From Proteromonas lacertae (Eukaryota; Sar; Bigyra; Opalinata; Proteromonadidae), in assembly GCA_002245135.1 (NCBI GenBank), contig NGBS01000293.1:186001-250000 (forward strand): 64,000 bases of DNA. Reading direction: 5' to 3'. The translations under genes were made by a program, and so were the position numbers. Positions within the stretch are counted from its first letter, which is position 1; each line of letters begins with the position of its first letter. Shown here one piece after another: positions 15,001-27,700 of this stretch. The notes beneath the pieces were generated by a model. The model did no database searches, was not told the origin of the DNA, and saw only the letters and a list, made by a program, of their open reading frames with translations.

Positions 15001-18000
15001 TTAAATGAATTGAAAGGATTAAAGAATGAAAATACTGAAGATGATGCTAAATTAGACAAAAGTGCAGAATTGAAGAATAAATATGAAAATGATATAAAAG
15101 AGTATAAAGAAATCCTAGAAAATGTAGAATTAAAGCCAATAGAAGAAATGGATAAAGATTTAAAAGAAATGGAAGAAAAGATATTAGAAAATAATGTTGA
15201 TAATAAAGAATTGAAAGAATTACGAGATGAACTAGATAATTTAAAGAATGAGTTGAAAGAGAAGAGTGGAGTTGAAGATATTTGTGAAGTGACTAAGAAA
15301 TTGAAAGATATAAAGAATAAAGAGAATGAATTGAAAGAAAGTGAAAATAAGATGAAAGAAAAGACAGAATTGAAAGAAGAGATTAATAAACTAGAAGAAA
15401 TATTAAAGAATCCTGAAATAGAGAAAGTAAAAGAAGATGAAAATGATGAAATAGATAAATTATTAGATGAGTTAAGAAAGAGACGAGATGATTTACGAGA
15501 AGAATATTTGAAAGATAAAGGCAAAGAATTTGAATATGATGATAGTATGATAAATGAAGAAGAAGATAAGAAAGAAATGTTAAATGAAATAGATAAATTA
15601 AAGAAGTTAGTGAATAAAGATAGTAAAGAAGATCATCTAGATTCAAATAGTCTTCCAGAATTGAAAGCCAAATTATCAGAATTATTAAAAGAATACAAAG
15701 AGAGATTCGATAAAGAATATGAAGATGAAATAAGTGAAGAAGAAAAGTTATTGAAAGAAAAGACTCGAGAAAAGACAATTCTATTAGATGAAATAAATCA
15801 ACTAGAAGATAATTTGAACAAACCCGAAGAAGAAAGATACAAAGACAATATAGATGAAGAAATTAAAGAATTGAAAGAGAAAAGAGATGAATTATTGAAA
15901 GATTATAAAGACAAATTTGGAAATGATTTTGTTTATTCAGCTGAGATAATCAGTGATGAAAGTGAGAATAAAGAAGAAGAAAAAGTCGAAGATGTAAAAG
16001 ATATAAAAGAAAAGAATGATGATAAAGAAAATAAAGAAAGTGAAAAGAAAAAGCTGATGAAAGAAATCGAGATATTAGAAGATTGTTTAAGAAAAGATAA
16101 TTTAGATGAAAATCTAAAAGAATTAGAAGATGAAATGAAAGAAGAGAAAGAAAAATTGAAAGAAATGAAAGAAGAAGATGAAAAATTAAAAGAAGAAAAT
16201 GAAATTGAATTAAATGAGTTAAAAGAAAAACGAAATGAACTATTAAATGAATTAAAAATGAAGAATGGAAGTGAAGATATAAAAAAGTTAGAAGAACTAT
16301 TGAATGAATTAGATAAAGTGAGAAATGAAGAAGATGATATGAAGAGTAAAGAAGATGAAAATATGAAAATGTCAAAATGCAAAGAAGAAGAAAAGAGTAA
16401 ATTGAAAGAAGAAATGGATAAACTGGAAGAGTTATTAAATAATCCATTATTAGAAAGTGAATTATTGAAGAAAGCCCAAGTTGATATTGATGAATCAGGT
16501 ATAGAAGATGACGAATTAAAAGAATTAGAGAATAAACGAAATGAAATATTAAATGAGATAAAAGAGAAGAGTGGTGAAGAAGATATTGAAAAGTTAGAAA
16601 GTTTATTAAAAGAATTGGAAGACAAGAAAAATGAGAATGCTGATGTTAAAGAAAGATTATTAAAAGAGAAAGAAGAAAAAGTTGAAGAAAATGAGAAACT
16701 GAAGAATGGTTTAAAATCTGAAATTTGCAAATTAGAAGATTTATTAAAAGATTTAGATGGTAAAAATAAAGATGAAATCTTGAATGAACTTAAAATCTTA
16801 GAAAATGATTCAATAGAAAATCGTCTAAAAATGGATAAAGAAGAAGAAGAACGAGAAAAAGAGATTAATGAATTGAAGAAAGAAAAAGAAGATTTAATGA
16901 CCCAATTAAGTGAATTAAATGAAAATCGTGAAAATGAATTAAATGAAATGAAAGAAGAAATTTATGAAATCGAAATAATCGGAAATGAAAGTAAAATGAA
17001 TGATGATGAAGAAATGAAATTATCAATGTTAAAAGATATAGAAGATTTAGAGAGATTAATAAAAGAAAAAGAAGAAGAATTAAGTAAACTGAAAGAGTTA
17101 AATGAAAACAAGTTATTAGAAGATGTTAATAAAGTTGAAGAAGAATTAGAAGAAGAGAATAATAAATTAAAAGAAAAAGAAGAAAAACTGAACAAGTTAA
17201 ATGAATTAGAAGAAGATCGAGATAAATTATTAGAAGAAATCATAGAAAAGAGTGGAAGTGAAGATATAGATAAATTGAAAAAGATGTTAAATGAATTGAA
17301 AGGATTAAAGAATGAAAATACTGAAGATGATGCTAAATTAGACAAAAGTGCAGAATTGAAGAATAAATATGAAAATGATATAAAAGAGTATAAAGAAATC
17401 CTAGAAAATGTAGAATTAAAGCCAATAGAAGAAATGGATAAAGATTTAAAAGAAATGGAAGAAAAGATATTAGAAAATAATGTTGATAATAAAGAATTGA
17501 AAGAATTACGAGATGAACTAGATAATTTAAAGAATGAGTTGAAAGAGAAGAGTGGAGTTGAAGATATTTGTGAAGTGACTAAGAAATTGAAAGATATAAA
17601 GAATAAAGAGAATGAATTGAAAGAAAGTGAAAATAAGATGAAAGAAAAGACAGAATTGAAAGAAGAGATTAATAAACTAGAAGAAATATTAAAGAATCCT
17701 GAAGAAGTAGATAAGAACTTAGAAAGTATTACTAATATTAGTGGTAATGAAGAAATTGATGATAATGAAAATGTAGACTTAGTTAATGAATATAATACTC
17801 TAAAGTATAACTACAATGAAGCATTAAACAAAATCAAAAAGTTGAATGACAGAATTGAAGAATTGGAATTAGAAAATTCCAATAAGAATGATAATAAAGA
17901 TGATTTAGAAAAGAATTATGACGAGATAAAGAATGAGAATGATAATTTGAATGAATCATTGAAAGCTAAAGAAAGTGAATATATGAAAGAGAATCTTGAA

Positions 18001-21000
18001 TTAGAAAGTAAGTTGAAAGAAGTGGAAGATAAATTATGTGAGAATGAATCTGAGTTGAAAGAGAAAGAAGATAAGATCGAAGAATTGGAAAATGAGAATG
18101 CGAAATTAAAAGAGAAGAATGAATTGGGAGAAGAAATCCAGAGATTATTAAATGATATATTAGAGAAAGATAAGAATGATGAAGAGATGAATGAGTTAAA
18201 AGAAAATCGAGAAAAATGTTTAGAAGAGTTATATAATAAATATCCAAGTGCTGATGTAGATAAATTGAAGAGAATGATAAATGAGTTAAAAGAAAATGAT
18301 AATAAATTAGAAGAAATGAATGAAGATAATGATGATAATAAAGTGAAATTAATGAATGAGATAAAACTGTTAAAAGATTGTTTAAATAATGAAAAACTGA
18401 ATGTAGATGATATAGTTGAAGATTTAGAAAATCTTAATAAAGAAAGTGAAGATGACGAGTTGAAAGAATTGAAAGAGAAAAGAGATAAATTATTGAAAGA
18501 TTATAAAGACAAATTTGGAAATGATTTTGTTTATTCAGCTGAGATAATCAGTGATGAAAGTGAGAATAAAGAAGAAGAAAAAGTCGAAGATGTAAAAGAT
18601 ATAAAAGAAAAGAATGATGATAAAGAAAATAAAGAAAGTGAAAAGAAAAAGCTGATGAAAGAAATCGAGATATTAGAAGATTGTTTAAGAAAAGATAATT
18701 TAGATGAAAATCTAAAAGAATTAGAAGATGAAATGAAAGAAGAGAAAGAAAAATTGAAAGAAATGAAAGAAGAAGATGAAAAATTAAAAGAAGAAAATGA
18801 AATTGAATTAAATGAGTTAAAAGAAAAACGAAATGAACTATTAAATGAATTAAAAATGAAGAATGGAAGTGAAGATATAAAAAAGTTAGAAGAACTATTG
18901 AATGAATTAGATAAAGTGAGAAATGAAGAAGATGATATGAAGAGTAAAGAAGATGAAAATATGAAAATGTCAAAATGCAAAGAAGAAGAAAAGAGTAAAT
19001 TGAAAGAAGAAATGGATAAACTGGAAGAGTTATTAAATAATCCATTATTAGAAAGTGAATTATTGAAGAAAGCCCAAGTTGATATTGATGAATCAGGTAT
19101 AGAAGATGACGAATTAAAAGAATTAGAGAATAAACGAAATGAAATATTAAATGAGATAAAAGAGAAGAGTGGTGAAGAAGATATTGAAAAGTTAGAAAGT
19201 TTATTAAAAGAATTGGAAGACAAGAAAAATGAGAATGCTGATGTTAAAGAAAGATTATTAAAAGAGAAAGAAGAAAAAGTTGAAGAAAATGAGAAACTGA
19301 AGAATGGTTTAAAATCTGAAATTTGCAAATTAGAAGATTTATTAAAAGATTTAGATGGTAAAAATAAAGATGAAATCTTGAATGAACTTAAAATCTTAGA
19401 AAATGATTCAATAGAAAATCGTCTAAAAATGGATAAAGAAGAAGAAGAACGAGAAAAAGAGATTAATGAATTGAAGAAAGAAAAAGAAGATTTAATGACC
19501 CAATTAAGTGAATTAAATGAAAATCGTGAAAATGAATTAAATGAAATGAAAGAAGAAATTTATGAAATCGAAATAATCGGAAATGAAAGTAAAATGAATG
19601 ATGATGAAGAAATGAAATTATCAATGTTAAAAGATATAGAAGATTTAGAGAGATTAATAAAAGAAAAAGAAGAAGAATTAAGTAAACTGAAAGAGTTAAA
19701 TGAAAACAAGTTATTAGAAGATGTTAATAAAGTTGAAGAAGAATTAGAAGAAGAGAATAATAAATTAAAAGAAAAAGAAGAAAAACTGAACAAGTTAAAT
19801 GAATTAGAAGAAGATCGAGATAAATTATTAGAAGAAATCATAGAAAAGAGTGGAAGTGAAGATATAGATAAATTGAAAAAGATGTTAAATGAATTGAAAG
19901 GATTAAAGAATGAAAATACTGAAGATGATGCTAAATTAGACAAAAGTGCAGAATTGAAGAATAAATATGAAAATGATATAAAAGAGTATAAAGAAATCCT
20001 AGAAAATGTAGAATTAAAGCCAATAGAAGAAATGGATAAAGATTTAAAAGAAATGGAAGAAAAGATATTAGAAAATAATGTTGATAATAAAGAATTGAAA
20101 GAATTACGAGATGAACTAGATAATTTAAAGAATGAGTTGAAAGAGAAGAGTGGAGTTGAAGATATTTGTGAAGTGACTAAGAAATTGAAAGATATAAAGA
20201 ATAAAGAGAATGAATTGAAAGAAAGTGAAAATAAGATGAAAGAAAAGACAGAATTGAAAGAAGAGATTAATAAACTAGAAGAAATATTAAAGAATCCTGA
20301 AGAAGTAGATAAGAACTTAGAAAGTATTACTAATATTAGTGGTAATGAAGAAATTGATGATAATGAAAATGTAGACTTAGTTAATGAATATAATACTCTA
20401 AAGTATAACTACAATGAAGCATTAAACAAAATCAAAAAGTTGAATGACAGAATTGAAGAATTGGAATTAGAAAATTCCAATAAGAATGATAATAAAGATG
20501 ATTTAGAAAAGAATTATGACGAGATAAAGAATGAGAATGATAATTTGAATGAATCATTGAAAGCTAAAGAAAGTGAATATATGAAAGAGAATCTTGAATT
20601 AGAAAGTAAGTTGAAAGAAGTGGAAGATAAATTATGTGAGAATGAATCTGAGTTGAAAGAGAAAGAAGATAAGATCGAAGAATTGGAAAATGAGAATGCG
20701 AAATTAAAAGAGAAGAATGAATTGGGAGAAGAAATCCAGAGATTATTAAATGATATATTAGAGAAAGATAAGAATGATGAAGAGATGAATGAGTTAAAAG
20801 AAAATCGAGAAAAATGTTTAGAAGAGTTATATAATAAATATCCAAGTGCTGATGTAGATAAATTGAAGAGAATGATAAATGAGTTAAAAGAAAATGATAA
20901 TAAATTAGAAGAAATGAATGAAGATAATGATGATAATAAAGTGAAATTAATGAATGAGATAAAACTGTTAAAAGATTGTTTAAATAATGAAAAACTGAAT

Positions 21001-24000
21001 GTAGATGATATAGTTGAAGATTTAGAAAATCTTAATAAAGAAAGTGAAGATGACGAGTTGAAAGAATTGAAAGAGAAAAGAGATAAATTATTGAAAGATT
21101 ATAAAGACAAATTTGGAAATGATTTTGTTTATTCAGCTGAGATAATCAGTGATGAAAGTGAGAATAAAGAAGAAGAAAAAGTCGAAGATGTAAAAGATAT
21201 AAAAGAAAAGAATGATGATAAAGAAAATAAAGAAAGTGAAAAGAAAAAGCTGATGAAAGAAATCGAGATATTAGAAGATTGTTTAAGAAAAGATAATTTA
21301 GATGAAAATCTAAAAGAATTAGAAGATGAAATGAAAGAAGAGAAAGAAAAATTGAAAGAAATGAAAGAAGAAGATGAAAAATTAAAAGAAGAAAATGAAA
21401 TTGAATTAAATGAGTTAAAAGAAAAACGAAATGAACTATTAAATGAATTAAAAATGAAGAATGGAAGTGAAGATATAAAAAAGTTAGAAGAACTATTGAA
21501 TGAATTAGATAAAGTGAGAAATGAAGAAGATGATATGAAGAGTAAAGAAGATGAAAATATGAAAATGTCAAAATGCAAAGAAGAAGAAAAGAGTAAATTG
21601 AAAGAAGAAATGGATAAACTGGAAGAGTTATTAAATAATCCATTATTAGAAAGTGAATTATTGAAGAAAGCCCAAGTTGATATTGATGAATCAGGTATAG
21701 AAGATGACGAATTAAAAGAATTAGAGAATAAACGAAATGAAATATTAAATGAGATAAAAGAGAAGAGTGGTGAAGAAGATATTGAAAAGTTAGAAAGTTT
21801 ATTAAAAGAATTGGAAGACAAGAAAAATGAGAATGCTGATGTTAAAGAAAGATTATTAAAAGAGAAAGAAGAAAAAGTTGAAGAAAATGAGAAACTGAAG
21901 AATGGTTTAAAATCTGAAATTTGCAAATTAGTAGAAATCTTGAATAATCCATTACTAGAAAAATGTGTAGAAATGGAGACTAAGATAAAAAAGTTAAGAG
22001 AAGACGATTATGGTGATTATAAGAATGAATCAGTTATGAATGATTTACAGAAGAAGAAAGGTGAATTGTTGAAAGAGGTGAAGAGTAAATGTGGAAGTGA
22101 TGACATTGACAGAATAGAAAAATTATTAGAAGAAATAGAAACGTTACAATCATCAGTATGTGTAGATACAAATGAATCAAGGGATGATATTAAACAAGAA
22201 ATTAAAAGAATCAATAGAGTTTTAAGAAACAGACAACTTAAACCAATCAATGAAATGGAGAAGACTATACAAGAATTGAAAGATCCAAAATTAAAGAAGT
22301 TGATTGAAGAAAGAGATAATTTGAAGAAAGAAATAAAGAAGAAAACAGGATCAGATGATATAAAGAGACTAGAATCTTTATTACAGGAATTATCAATTGT
22401 GATGTCTAAAACACAACAACAGCCAAAGGAAGACAAAGAAGTATTAAAAAATGAAATTTATCAAATGAAAAAGATTTTGAATAATCCAGATTTAGATGAT
22501 ATTAATTCATTAAAGAAAGCAATAAAACAGTCAAAAGATATAGAATATAATGCCTTGTTGAAACAAAAGGAGAGTATGATGAATGACTTAACATCAAAAT
22601 ACGACAATCCGACAATAGCTAATGATATTCATCAATCCATTCAAATGAATCCACAAATTGGTGATATAATGAATCTTCAAAGCCAATACATAAATAATGT
22701 CTCAGATATTGGAGTTGGTAATAATTCATTACCATTATTGAATTTATCATCATATCCAGATCAAAATCCATTATATCTCAGTTTCATTAATGCATTGAAT
22801 AATTTCATCGCTATGTTTGAGAATAATCCAGAAATGATGGATCATGCATTAAATAGTTTGAATAAATTCCTTAATTCAATGATAGAGAATATACACCATC
22901 TTCAGTACTTTAATGAATCATCAATGTTATATACTTACTTAAACTCTGCTGAAAATTTATCAGATGATGAAAATGAAGATGAAAATGATAATCCAGAGCA
23001 AAAGAATTCTTTGATTGGTAATATAAATGAAATGAAGAATTTGTTAGAAAACAAGATTGAAAATCCAGATGAATATTTCGATTCTCTGATACAACCACAA
23101 CTAGAAGAGGATATGAAACTGTTGAATGAAATGGATGAAGTTGAAAATAGTTTATTATCAATATTACCACCAGAAGATGACTTACATACATCTCAATTAC
23201 AATATGTTGTAGAATCTTTAGAGAATTTATTAAGATTGAAATATCCAAATTGTGGTGATAAAATACACACATACTTACAACAGTTGTTATTATCTAATAA
23301 TCCAGAGAGTATAGATGAGATTAAGAATCACTTACAGCAATTAAATGATTTAAAGAATAAAGTATTTGATGAAAAAGCAAAATGTGAAGAATTATGTGGT
23401 AATTATCTTACAGATGCAATGAAAAATGATAATCTTAAACTAGAGAATGAGAAGAAAGATTTAAAGAATGAAATATCATCATTAAGCTCATCAAATGAAG
23501 AGACTGATCCAAAGAAGATAAAAGATAATTTACTTAGTGAAGTAACAGAGAAGTATCCAGAAGTAAGTGAGATATTAGATGAATTGAAAGAAGCAAATGA
23601 CAAACATGAGAAATTGGTTGGTGAGTTAGAAAATTTAAAGAAAGAAAAAGGAATGTTGGAAAAGAAGAAATCATTAACAACAAAACCACCATATGATGAA
23701 GGTGAAGTGAATAAGAGTCTAAATGAAGAAATTCAAATATTGAAAGATATATTATCTGGAAAAGATCCTAAGAAAATAATAGAAAATCTGAAAAAGGATA
23801 TTGAAGAGAAGCAGGAGAAAGATGAAGAAATTCAAAATGAAATAGAAGGATTGACTAATGCAATGAAAGAGTTAGCAGAAGAAATAGAAGATTATACAAA
23901 TCCATTAACAAGAGAAGCATTTGATAATGAAAGTGATAAAGAATTATTAGACAAAAGAAATGCTTTAATAGAGGAATTGCAATCAAAAGATGGTATAGAT

Positions 24001-24753
24001 AATAATGACTTAGATCAAATAAATGAATTGATTAACACAAAGAATAGATTAAATGATGCATTAGAAAGACATTTAGGAGAAAAAGAAGAAAAAGAAGATA
24101 TATTAGATAGACAGAATAAATTCATATCATTGATAAGTGAAACAGCTGATATTAGTTTATACAATGATAATACAATAAATAGTCGTTTAGATGAATTGAA
24201 TCAAACATCAAATGGTCTTGTTGATAGTGTTACTTTTACTAACTTGAATGAAACTAATATTGATGATTATGAAAGAATGCATAAGGAAGTTATTAAATTA
24301 ACTATAGAAAATAGAAAATTGCTTTACTTCATAAAGAATAAATTAAAACAAAATGATTATGAAAATGTGGTAGAGGCAAATAAGACACTTCTTGAACAGA
24401 ATACAACATTACAACAGCAATTATTGAATCTTAGTGGAAGTCAAGATGGATCATATGATTATGACAATCTATTGCAGGAAACATTAGAAGAAATATACAA
24501 TACATCTCAAGAACAAATAAATAGAAATTCTACTTTCTATGAGGAGAAACAAAAAGTGATTGAAGACATGTCAGGCAGTGTAAATAGTAAGATTCTAATG
24601 TTAGAAAAAGCGTTAAATGATCAAACTATTAGGAATAAAGAATTAGAGAAAGAGAATTTGAAATTGAGAAAGAAGATTGATAAATATTTTGATAATAGCA
24701 AATACTTATATGATGTTGTTAAAAAATCAGTGAAGAAAGAAGAAATGAAATAA
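1..24753 (+). CDS. Giant repetitive coiled-coil protein (5' end outside window; frame broken by small indels)
   Basis: The reading frame is already open at position 2 and ends with TAA at 24751-24753, so more than 8,200 residues are encoded. Composition is almost entirely Glu, Lys, Asp, Asn and Leu in heptad-like patterns such as ELKEKRNELLNELK, which predicts a very long parallel coiled coil. No catalytic domain, signal peptide or membrane segment is visible. The gene now reads as five open pieces (2-2230, 2304-5606, about 5559-11079, 11228-13348, 13339-24753). The breaks lie at single-base homopolymer differences between otherwise identical repeat copies, so I infer one gene. Residues encoded by about 21930-24753 are not part of the long repeats and form a less charged, helical C-terminus ending KKEEMK. 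Such proteins are often labelled viral A-type inclusion-like or golgin-like; that similarity is compositional. A structural or scaffold role is inference only. Confidence 0.8.
2176..2302 (+). other. Disrupted segment in repeat copy 1 (net about +19 nt)
   Basis: Compared with the intact counterparts near 8845-8975 and 15500-15620, this stretch has several small insertions (for example GAAGGAATATT for GAAGAATATT, and GATAAAAGGC for GATAAAGGC) and a messy stretch near 2265-2302. It stops the frame at 2230. It is either a badly assembled read overlap or local decay. Confidence 0.7.
5553..5558 (+). other. Homopolymer +1 frameshift (6 A versus 5 A)
   Basis: GAAAAGAAAAAAGCTG stands here, where the other copies (2740, 9395, 12205, 16045) read GAAAAGAAAAAGCTG. 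The extra A breaks the frame. Confidence 0.8.
11062..11066 (+). other. Homopolymer -1 frameshift (5 A versus 6 A)
   Basis: AAGAAAAATATG stands here against AAGAAAAAATATG in copy 1 near 4405. The frame is lost and stops at 11079. Confidence 0.8.
11224..11227 (+). other. Homopolymer -1 frameshift (4 A versus 5 A)
   Basis: GATGAAAATTG stands here against GATGAAAAATTG in copy 1 near 4568. This moves the reading to the frame used at 11228-13348. Confidence 0.8.
13332..13335 (+). other. Homopolymer -1 frameshift (4 A versus 5 A)
   Basis: AAAAGAAAAGAAG stands here against AAAAGAAAAAGAAG at the equivalent copy 1/copy 2 junction (6677-6689). Together the three copy 2 deficits total -3, so the final frame is consistent with one original ORF. 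Confidence 0.8.
13336..17180 (+). repeat. Long tandem repeat, copy 3, internally deleted
   Basis: This copy follows A-B-A-C-D as in copies 1 and 2. At about 16455 it passes from D directly into F, skipping the roughly 2.8 kb E-C'-D stretch. That is the product expected from recombination between the two D blocks of a full unit. Its reading frame is intact. Confidence 0.85.
15933..21929 (+). repeat. 2,598-bp tandem repeat, two full copies plus a partial third
   Basis: Segments 15933-18530 and 18531-21128 align end to end with an exact 2,598-bp period; 21129-21929 is a partial third copy that ends inside block F where unique sequence begins. Each unit is D-F-A, then a linker encoding EEVDKNLESITNISG, then the central part of block E (from LKYNYNEALNK), then the C' segment. 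Unit ends are arbitrary. The frame is open throughout. Confidence 0.9.
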
Positions 24754-24790
24754 ATAAATATATTTTGATATAATAAAAATATAATGATTA

Positions 24791-27700
24791 TTATTTTTGA
24801 TTAAATGATTTGTTTTGGCTTGCCATACTTAGTGTTTTTGCCATACTAAAAGCTTTACCAAACATTTCATACTCTTTATCATTTAAAGAAACTGGATTAC
24901 TTGAAAATATAGTTCTTACATTCATTTGATAATTACCTAATTCTTTATCCAATTCAACAAATCTTTCTTTCACTTCTGATAAAAAATCTGAAGCAGAAAT
25001 ATCTACTTTTTCTTCATTTTTATCATCATCAACAATTATATGAGCTTTTTCAGAAAGATTTTCCATCTCTTCATTCATTAAGTTGAATGATACTCTTAGA
25101 TTATCAATTGTTTGAATAATTTTTGAGATAACTTGTTTTGCAGCAGCATCAGCAGTATTAGAGACACTCATAACAGCTTCATGAAGATTAATATATGATT
25201 TTATCAATTGATAGGAAACTGTATATGCTTTTGAAGAAACATCTAATTCACTCAATTCAATTTTACTAATCACATCTTTGATTAATTTAATTTTATTAAT
25301 TTCTTTTTCTGATTTCATTTTCGTTATATCTACTTTAGTGATCTTTGTAACTAATTGAAAGTCAATGAATTTTCTAATATAATTCCAAACCATCTTTTCA
25401 GTAATTTTGACTTTCTCTTCTGGATCATAATGAGGAATAATTTCATATGAAAAACCTTCAGTAAATTGAACATCTGTGATATAATCAACTAAATACAAAC
25501 AGCAGATAAGTACTTGATATGGTTTTTCTTTTGGTGGAACATCATATTTCCTAATTTCAGAATAAGAAGCTCTAGCAGTCATCACAGCTCTTCTAGCATC
25601 TATTTACATATTATTAATAAATATAAAATACTCATAACACATTTCTTCATATTAATTACATTTGGGTCATTGTTTGAATCAGCTTCCTATATATAAAATT
25701 ATAAGTAATTAAAAATATATAATAACAAAAAATACTTCTAATTTTGAAATTAGTTTGTTATAATCATCTTGAATTTGTTGTAATTTCAATTTCTCAGTTT
25801 CTAAACTCTTCAAATTGTTTTTCAACTTTTCATTCTCATTCTTTGAATCATTTAACATTTCTCCCAACTTCAAATAGTTTCTATTTAAAGTGTCATATTC
25901 ACTTTGAATCTGTTCAATCATCTGTTGAGTTTCTGTCAAATCACTGATATAAGAGAAATTTAAATTCTTATAAATTGAATGAACTGATTCTTTGATATTA
26001 ATATCACAATTTTCAAGAGTTTCAATCAATTTATCAAATAGCAATTTATTGGAATTACTTGTATTATTATCACTATTATCATTTTTATTCTTAATATCAA
26101 TAATCTGTTTTTGATATTGTATAAACAGTTTTCTAACTGATTGTATTTGGTTTTGTAATTCAGTGATAATATTACATTTAACTAAAGAAATACTATTTAA
26201 TGAATTAACTGTTAATTCAATATCTTCAATACAATTCTGATAGAAATCATAATTCTTATTATAATTTGCTAAGATATTATTACATTTGATTCTCCTTTGG
26301 TTAAATAACAATAATTTATTCAATAATTCATTTGATTTATTGGTATTGTTTATATTATCAAACATATTCTGTAATCTATTACATAACTCTGTATAACCAT
26401 TTAATTGAAGAATTTCTTCTTCATTATCAACGTCATTATCATTTTGTTGTTGTTGTTGTTGTTGTTGCAATTTATTGTATTCCTGTTTAATATTAATCAA
26501 TTCACTTGATATAGATGATAAATCATTTCTTATCTTGTTGATTTCTTCTTTTTCTTTAACAAAATTTCCAGATTTATTACTATTGCTTTGTTCTTCTAAG
26601 TATTGATAGTTTTCTGATGTATTTGAGATGTATTTTTGTATATTTTTTAGTGAATATTCTCTATTGTTTATTGTATCTGTTATTACTTGATTCAATAGAA
26701 TATATAACTCAGAATTATATGACTTTAAATCTTCCATATTCTTAACCAACTCTCCATTCTTAGTGATTAGTTTTGTATTACTATTATTGATTGATTCTAT
26801 AGTAGTATTCATTATATTTAATATCATTTTCAACGTGTCAACTTCACTCTGTTTCTTCTGCAAATTCTTATGAATATTATTATATTGATTGTTGTACTCT
26901 TCATATTTCTGCATATTTGGATTTTCACTTTCATTTAATCCTTCAATTGCATTATTGGATATTGTTATTGTTGTTTCATATGTTTTAACTGAATATTCAT
27001 CAGCTTTCAATAGATTTCTAATCGTTTTAATATCTGATGGATTTATGATGATGATATTATTACAATTATTCTTTGATTCTATACTCAAAAGTAGCGTATT
27101 TAATTGCGGAATATTTTGTTTTAAATACGATAATAACTTGGCTAATTCTAAATATTTTGTTTGTAATTCACTTATTTTTATAGAATCATTTATACTTTTA
27201 TTCATTTCTTCATACTTTTGGTTATTTTCGACTGTTTTCTTCATTGCCATTATTATTGTGTTATTCATTTTCTTCATTTCTTCAGTCTTTGTTAATGATT
27301 CAGAATTATCATTTTCTTTCAAATTATTTAGATTTGTTTCACATTCTTTTATTGATTTACTCAAAGATGTTATTTTATTCTCCAAAAAGTTCAATTTCAA
27401 AGGGTTTGAATTTGGTCTTGATTTATACTTTTCTATATTTGTTTTCAAATCTTTTGATTTATTAAATGTATCAATTTGAGATAATAAAATATCAACAGCA
27501 GTATTTGTGCTTTCAGTATAAATATCAGAATTTTCTTTAGAAGTTTTTACAATTCTTTCAACTTCTTTTAATAATAATCCATAATTCTTTTGAATATTAA
27601 TTAATGAAGAATAATAAGATTCTATTATTGTTTGAAGACGATTTAATTTGGAATGGATACTTAGAATAATATCATTATTATTACTATCATTATCATCGTT

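Noticed and set aside
1411-21926. Many minus-strand open frames of 80-268 codons inside the giant coiled-coil gene
   Set aside because: They are antisense shadows. The plus strand is so rich in GAA, AAA, AAT and GAT that its complement lacks stop codons. They repeat with the same periods as the sense repeats and encode Ser/Phe/Leu low complexity.
1-21929. CRISPR-like or satellite interpretation of the repeat array
   Set aside because: Repeat units are kilobases long, coding, and head-to-tail without spacers, and the frame is conserved across nearly all of them.
25514-25696. Small plus-strand frame near the intron pair of the second coiled-coil gene
   Set aside because: It lies across the rebuilt minus-strand exons and introns, with no support of its own.
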